DNA from: Candidatus Pantoea haifensis
GTDB taxonomy: Bacteria > Pseudomonadota > Gammaproteobacteria > Enterobacterales > Enterobacteriaceae
Assembly: GCA_018842655.1 (NCBI GenBank)
Contig: JAGTWN010000004.1
Coordinates: 2,232,001-2,296,000 of the forward strand
Direction: 5' to 3'
Length of the DNA: 64,000 nucleotides
Shown: positions 59,924 through 64,000 of the stretch, piece by piece
Numbering within the stretch: position 1 is the first letter of the stretch
Layout: each line of letters starts with the position of its first letter
Made by a program: the position numbers and the translations under genes
Notes under the pieces: generated by a model
What the model saw: only the letters and a program-made list of their open reading frames with translations
Told to the model about the DNA's origin: nothing
Database searches by the model: none

Positions 59924-60907
59924 TTAGTCAAAGATACGCACTAAGCCGGTAACTTTACTCTGCTTATTCACAACCAAAAGGGCTGATACGCGATGTTTTT
60001 GCATCTTTTCTTCAGCTTCAACAATCATGGTTTCTTCTGGCAGCGTTAAAGGCTGACGCGTCATCATCTGTGCCGCTGTAGCTGTAGAGAGCGCGTCTTC
60101 CTTTTCCATGAAGCGACGCAGATCGCCATCGGTAATAATGCCAGCCAAATTACCCACAGCATCCTGAACCACCACCATGCCCTGACAGCCGCTGGTCATA
60201 CACTGAATAACTGTTTTAAACGGTGCATCCAGCGCGACGCAGGGGACGTTACGTTGCATCACATCCGCAATACGCGTCAGTAAACGACGACCAAGCGATC
60301 CGCCAGGGTGATAACGGGCAAAATCATCAGGAAGAAAACGGCGCTGCTGCATTAATGCAATGGCCAGCGCATCGCCAATAGCGATAGTCAGGGTGGTAGA
60401 GGTAGTTGGTGCCAGATTGTTTGGGCAACTTTCGCTGATCATATTGAGTTCCAGACTCGCATCAGCATGTTTCGCCAGCGTCGACCCTGGATTATTCGTG
60501 ATAGCAATGATGCGGTTGCCAAAGTTTTTAAGCGAAGGCACCAGCTTGAGAATTTCATCAGTTTCGCCGCTGGCGGAGATTAAAATCAGCAGGTCATACG
60601 GCGTAATCATCCCGAGATCGCCATGAAAAGCCTCGGCGGGATGGATAAAGAAACTGGGGGTGCCCGTTGAGGCCAGCGTAGCGGAAATTTTCCTGCCTAC
60701 ATGGCCCGATTTTCCCATCCCGGAGACAATAACGTGTCCCTGGCACGACATCATTAATTGCAGCGCACGATTGTACTGCTCAGCGTTCAACTGATCAGAA
60801 AGATGCTGCAGCGCCTGCCCTTGCTCAGCCAGTGTTTGACGTACTGAGGCAATCAACGCAGGTTTAAGTGATTCGGCATGAAGATGAGTGTTCTGCAAGT
60901 CAGACAT
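59924..60907 (-). CDS. kpsF: Arabinose-5-phosphate isomerase KpsF
   Basis: Makes arabinose-5-phosphate from ribulose-5-phosphate, the first step to Kdo; capsule paralogue of KdsD. 327 residues, as in E. coli KpsF. N-terminal SIS domain (VIVSGMGKSGHVGRKISATL, ISASGETDEIL, AITNNPGSTLAKHAD) and two C-terminal CBS domains (ADVMQRNVPCVALDAPFKTV; MMTRQPLTLPEETMIVEAEE). Start ATG 60905-60907 preceded by AGGAAA; a longer frame to 60964 is rejected. First gene of kpsFEDUCS, with a long AT-rich upstream region. Confidence 0.96.
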   Translation of the reverse strand: MSDLQNTHLHAESLKPALIASVRQTLAEQGQALQHLSDQLNAEQYNRALQLMMSCQGHVIVSGMGKSGHVGRKISATLASTGTPSFFIHPAEAFHGDLGMITPYDLLILISASGETDEILKLVPSLKNFGNRIIAITNNPGSTLAKHADASLELNMISESCPNNLAPTTSTTLTIAIGDALAIALMQQRRFLPDDFARYHPGGSLGRRLLTRIADVMQRNVPCVALDAPFKTVIQCMTSGCQGMVVVQDAVGNLAGIITDGDLRRFMEKEDALSTATAAQMMTRQPLTLPEETMIVEAEEKMQKHRVSALLVVNKQSKVTGLVRIFD

Positions 60908-61690
60908 TGAGTTCGCTTTCCTGAGCGTGTTCATTTCCGTTACAGCGATTCTGCAACGCCTCAAACAACCGTTAAGAAAAAATGAATCATCACTTCCTGT
61001 TTTGATGTTTTATTGCGCAATGAATCTGGCTACTTGCTCTGTTTTTAAGACAAAGGAATAGCGTCCTGGTTTTGACAGGCATTTTTTTTCATTCAATCTG
61101 AGCGCATTTCGCCAGGCATGTTTCAACAGGCCGGCGGGAGGAAGTTATGGCGAAACCTATTTAACACAGCGTTAAAATTGGTACAAGAATTTTAAGAAAA
61201 TTCTCAAGGCGTAAGCGAATATTTTTCCCGACGATGGCTAAAAATTACTGGCAACGCTTTTCCTCATCACAATATAATTATTTAAATTCAAATACATATG
61301 GTTTATATTTTCCATGTTTTAAATGTTAAACGCTCTAAAACCAGATCGCTCAAAAAATAAGCTAATCGAAATTTATTTGTAAAGTTTAAAATAACGTAAC
61401 GTTATATTTTACAGAGAAACAATAAAGCTAACGGCTTATTTGATTAAGAAAATTATGCTTGCTGGAAGTCAAACTGAGTTAAAAAGAATTCATGCTTTAC
61501 CATACGTGCTTAGACGATTCTGGAATAATTTATTCTTATGTTTCATTCTTGTTTCAGTAGGCACTTTTATGCTTAACCCCCGATAAAATCTGTTTCCTGA
61601 TCGGCCAACGACTGAAAAACAATCGCTTTTCGCGTCTCAGAGCACATCTTTACAGGGCAAAAGAAGGAAGGAGCAAAGTTTGGACAGGTG
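60908..61690. promoter_or_regulatory. AT-rich region upstream of kpsF
   Basis: About 780 bp with no gene that I can support. Between 61150 and 61560 it is strongly AT-rich with many A/T tracts (for example around 61260-61470), the kind of DNA bound by H-NS and IHF upstream of kpsF in E. coli. It presumably holds the kpsFEDUCS promoter; I cannot place the -10 and -35 with confidence. Confidence 0.45.
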
Positions 61691-61760
61691 GGAATGAAAG
61701 TTAACCGTTTGATAAAGCGATATAATCAGAAAAAATTATATGAAGCGATGCAGATACAAC

Positions 61761-61865
61761 TTAATAATCGTTATCGACGTCTTTAGCGGCCGATCTAATC
61801 ACAGCAATTATAACGATCGCGAGTATAAAAACAGCAACGGCTAATCCCATAAATACAAACTCCAC
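61761..61865 (-). CDS. Putative 34-residue single-span membrane protein
   Basis: Small frame: GTG at 61863-61865, ending TAA at 61761-61763. The product MEFVFMGLAVAVFILAIVII continues with AVIRSAAKDVDNDY, a single hydrophobic span followed by a short charged tail, the form of many enterobacterial small membrane proteins. GAGGTGG lies 5 bases before the GTG. An ATG six codons in (61850) is an alternative start. No neighbour explains it; it sits between kpsF and speA. The case rests on ribosome site plus hydropathy only. Confidence 0.45.
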   Translation of the reverse strand: MEFVFMGLAVAVFILAIVIIAVIRSAAKDVDNDY

Positions 61866-62181
61866 ATCACCACCTCGGTTTTGCCTGTATAAGAAAACAG
61901 GATTGTTCAACATTATGGCAGGACGGATCACAGGATATTGATCGTCTGTGTTTCAGCTTGTTGAGATTGTAAATGTCCATGCCGGGCATGCTTAAACAAT
62001 AGAGCAGCACTCAACTGAAAACATTGACTTTTCCCTCGTTAAGCAGCGGTTACTGACAGGTTTTTGGTCGCTGTTAAGAAAAGTCTGTTTCTTGTCTGAA
62101 TCAGACACAACAGGAAAAAAGCGGAAGTGTGATAGTTATGGCAAGCGAAAACTACAGCATGTGAACGAATCCACAACTCTC

Positions 62182-62210
62182 CAGGCTGAGCACACCCGGT
62201 GCTCAGCCTG
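62182..62210 (-). terminator. Hairpin after speA
   Basis: CAGGCTGAGCAC / GTGCTCAGCCTG, a perfect 12-bp stem with loop ACCCG, 6 bp after the speA stop. No T-tract follows on the minus strand (GAGAGTTG). Confidence 0.65.
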
Positions 62211-62216
62211 TCGAAC

Positions 62217-64000
62217 TTACTCGTCTTCTAAATAGGTGTAACCGTACAGGCCGCTCTCGAACTCTTCCAGGAACTGCGCACGCAGCTCTTCATCGAGTTC
62301 GGTTTCAGTGACCTGATTACGGAACAGCGTCATCAGCTCATCAGGATCAAGCTGAACGTAGCGCAGCATATCTGCGACGGTGTCGCCTTCGTCAGACAGG
62401 CGTACATCCACTTTGCCGTTCGGACGGGCATACACATCCACCGCTTCGGTATCACCGAACAGGTTGTGCATGTTGCCAAGGATTTCCTGATAGGCACCTA
62501 CCATGAAGAAGCCCAGCATTGGCGGGTTTTCCGCGTCGTATTCTGGCATCGGCATAGTGGTCGCGATACCGTCGCCATCAACATAGTGATCGATGGTGCC
62601 ATCAGAGTCACAGGTAATGTCGAGCAGCACGGCGCGGCGCGATGGCTTCTTGTGTAGCCCTTCCAGCGGCAGCACCGGGAACAGCTGATCGATGCCCCAG
62701 GCATCCGGCATTGACTGGAACAGCGAGAAGTTGACGTAAATTTTATCCGCCATACGCTCTTGCAGCTCATCAATGATAGGGCGATGCGCGCGGTTGCTCG
62801 GATCAAGATGCTGCTGAATATACTGGCAAATGCCGAGATAAAGCTGTTCAGCCCAGGCGCGTTGCTTCAGATCGTAAGTCCCTGAAGAGTAGCCGGTGTG
62901 GATATCAAACAGATCCATCTGACTGTCGTGCAGCCATTCACGCAGCGAACGACGCGTATTCGGCTCGTGCATCTCCTGCCAGGTTTCCCACATGCTGAGA
63001 ATCGGGCGCGGTGCGTCGATATCTGGCGCTTCCGGCTTGCTGAACTCGTTACGCTCAACACCGATAATGTTAGAAACCAGCACGGTGTGGTGCGCGGTGA
63101 CGGCACGGCCCGACTCAGTGATCACCGTTGGGTGCTCAAGGCCGTGTTCATCACAGGCATCGCCAATCGCCCAGATCACATTGTTGGCGTATTCGTTCAG
63201 ACCGTAGTTTACCGAGCAGTCAGATTGCGAACGTGTTCCTTCGTAATCCACGCCTAAACCGCCGCCCACGTCGAAACACTTAATGTTGACACCGAGTTTC
63301 GCCAGCTCGACATAGAAACGAGCTGATTCGCGCACGCCCGTGGCGATATCACGGATGTTCGCCATCTGTGAACCGAGGTGGAAGTGCAGCAGTTGCAGGC
63401 TGTCGATACGACCGGCATTACGCATGATCTCCACCAGTTTCAGCACCTGGGTTGCCGACAGACCGAACTTCGATTTCTCACCGCCGCTCGACTGCCATTT
63501 ACCAGAGCCCTGCGACGCCAGACGTGCGCGGATACCCAGACGCGGCACCACGTTCAGGCGCTCCGCTTCTTCCAGCACCAGGCGCACTTCAGTCATCTTC
63601 TCGAGCACCAGATAAACCTTGTGGCCCATCTTCTCGCCAATCAGCGCCAGGCGAATGTATTCACGATCTTTATAGCCGTTACAGACGATCACTGAACGGG
63701 TTTGCCCCGCATGTGCCAGTACCGCCATCAGCTCAGCTTTTGAACCCGCTTCCAGCCCCAGCGGTTCGCCGGAGTGGATCAGCGACTCAATGACGCGCTT
63801 GTGCTGGTTAACTTTGATGGGATAAACCAGGAAGTAATCACCGGTATAACCGTAAGATTCGCGCGCGCGCTTAAACGCGGCGTTAATGGAACGCAGACGA
63901 TGTTGCAGAATCTGTGGGAAACAAAACAGAGCAGGCAGACGCTGCCCCTGTGCTTCACGCTCTTTAACCAGCTTCGCTAAGTCAACACGCACATCAGGCT
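62217..64000 (-). CDS. speA: Biosynthetic arginine decarboxylase SpeA (5' end outside window)
   Basis: PLP enzyme converting arginine to agmatine, feeding SpeB to putrescine. The 594 visible residues match E. coli SpeA from about residue 65 to the C-terminus YGYTYLEDE; the frame stays open to the window edge ([11 protein letters not shown]), so the GTG at 63990-63992 is not the start. PLP lysine in [51 protein letters not shown] and the catalytic Cys in LDITCDSDG are present. Now separated from speB by the capsule locus. Confidence 0.97.
   Translation of the reverse strand, partial: PDVRVDLAKLVKEREAQGQRLPALFCFPQILQHRLRSINAAFKRARESYGYTGDYFLVYPIKVNQHKRVIESLIHSGEPLGLEAGSKAELMAVLAHAGQTRSVIVCNGYKDREYIRLALIGEKMGHKVYLVLEKMTEVRLVLEEAERLNVVPRLGIRARLASQGSGKWQSSGGEKSKFGLSATQVLKLVEIMRNAGRIDSLQLLHFHLGSQMANIRDIATGVRESARFYVELAKLGVNIKCFDVGGGLGVDYEGTRSQSDCSVNYGLNEYANNVIWAIGDACDEHGLEHPTVITESGRAVTAHHTVLVSNIIGVERNEFSKPEAPDIDAPRPILSMWETWQEMHEPNTRRSLREWLHDSQMDLFDIHTGYSSGTYDLKQRAWAEQLYLGICQYIQQHLDPSNRAHRPIIDELQERMADKIYVNFSLFQSMPDAWGIDQLFPVLPLEGLHKKPSRRAVLLDITCDSDGTIDHYVDGDGIATTMPMPEYDAENPPMLGFFMVGAYQEILGNMHNLFGDTEAVDVYARPNGKVDVRLSDEGDTVADMLRYVQLDPDELMTLFRNQVTETELDEELRAQFLEEFESGLYGYTYLEDE

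Noticed and set aside
61694-61786. 30-residue basic plus-strand peptide upstream of the small membrane protein
   Set aside because: Too short and compositionally odd to call as a gene; the purine-rich site before the ATG is poorly spaced. Kept only as an observation.
63774-63992. GTG at 63992 as the speA start
   Set aside because: The frame stays open to the window edge and E. coli SpeA has about 64 more N-terminal residues; the gene is cut by the window.

Overview
The window is chromosomal DNA from a member of the Enterobacterales. Gene order from lysA to speA follows the Escherichia coli lysA-xerD-gcv-ubi-serA-rpiA-mscS-fba-tkt-speB-speA backbone, and most proteins look closely related to their E. 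coli counterparts. Several local differences (a PTS pair beside lysA, an RpiR regulator instead of yqfB beside bglA, an IclR/FAD-oxidoreductase pair between yggE and argO, a capsule locus between speB and speA) show it is not E. coli; a Pantoea/Erwinia-like genus is my best guess, from resemblance only.

Layout. 1-1050: divergent PTS IIC (cut by the window edge) and IIA genes around three copies of an operator-like palindrome. 1055-4500: lysA/lysR and an MFS exporter. 4863-5489: a small lipoprotein with a trypsin-like triad. 5572-14240: lysS, prfB (with its natural +1 frameshift), recJ, dsbC, xerD, fldB, ygfX, sdhE, ygfZ. 14330-18216: yqfA, an RpiR regulator, bglA, ygfF. 18335-22793: the glycine cleavage operon gcvTHP. 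23231-28966: ubiI, ubiH, pepP, ygfB, zapA, 6S RNA, ygfA. 29018-33047: serA, rpiA, argP, yggE. 33048-36666: an accessory insert. 36645-46702: argO, mscS, fbaA, pgk, epd, tktA, loiP, a YidB-like gene and speB. 47344-60907: a complete group 2 (ABC-transporter-dependent) capsule locus. 62217-64000: most of speA.

The capsule locus is the most interesting part. An RfaH-type ops/JUMPStart element precedes kpsM and kpsT, followed on the same strand by only three AT-rich serotype genes: a ~749-residue two-module glycosyltransferase (GT4-like N-terminal half, KpsC/KpsS-like C-terminal half), a SGNH/GSCFA-like putative hydrolase or acyltransferase, and galE. The conserved kpsF-E-D-U-C-S block runs towards them on the other strand. 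KpsF and KpsU make CMP-Kdo, KpsC and KpsS build the Kdo linker on the lipid anchor, the region-2 enzyme probably makes the polymer, KpsMT exports it, and KpsE/KpsD carry it to the surface. The locus sits between speB and speA, which are adjacent in E. coli.

About 18 single-base deletions break otherwise intact reading frames, nearly all in homopolymers and including essential genes (lysS, fbaA twice). Restoring one base at each site gives family-typical lengths, so I read them as uncorrected sequencing errors. They are typed as pseudogenes because the frame as read is broken. I see no tRNA or rRNA genes, no CRISPR array and no insertion sequence.
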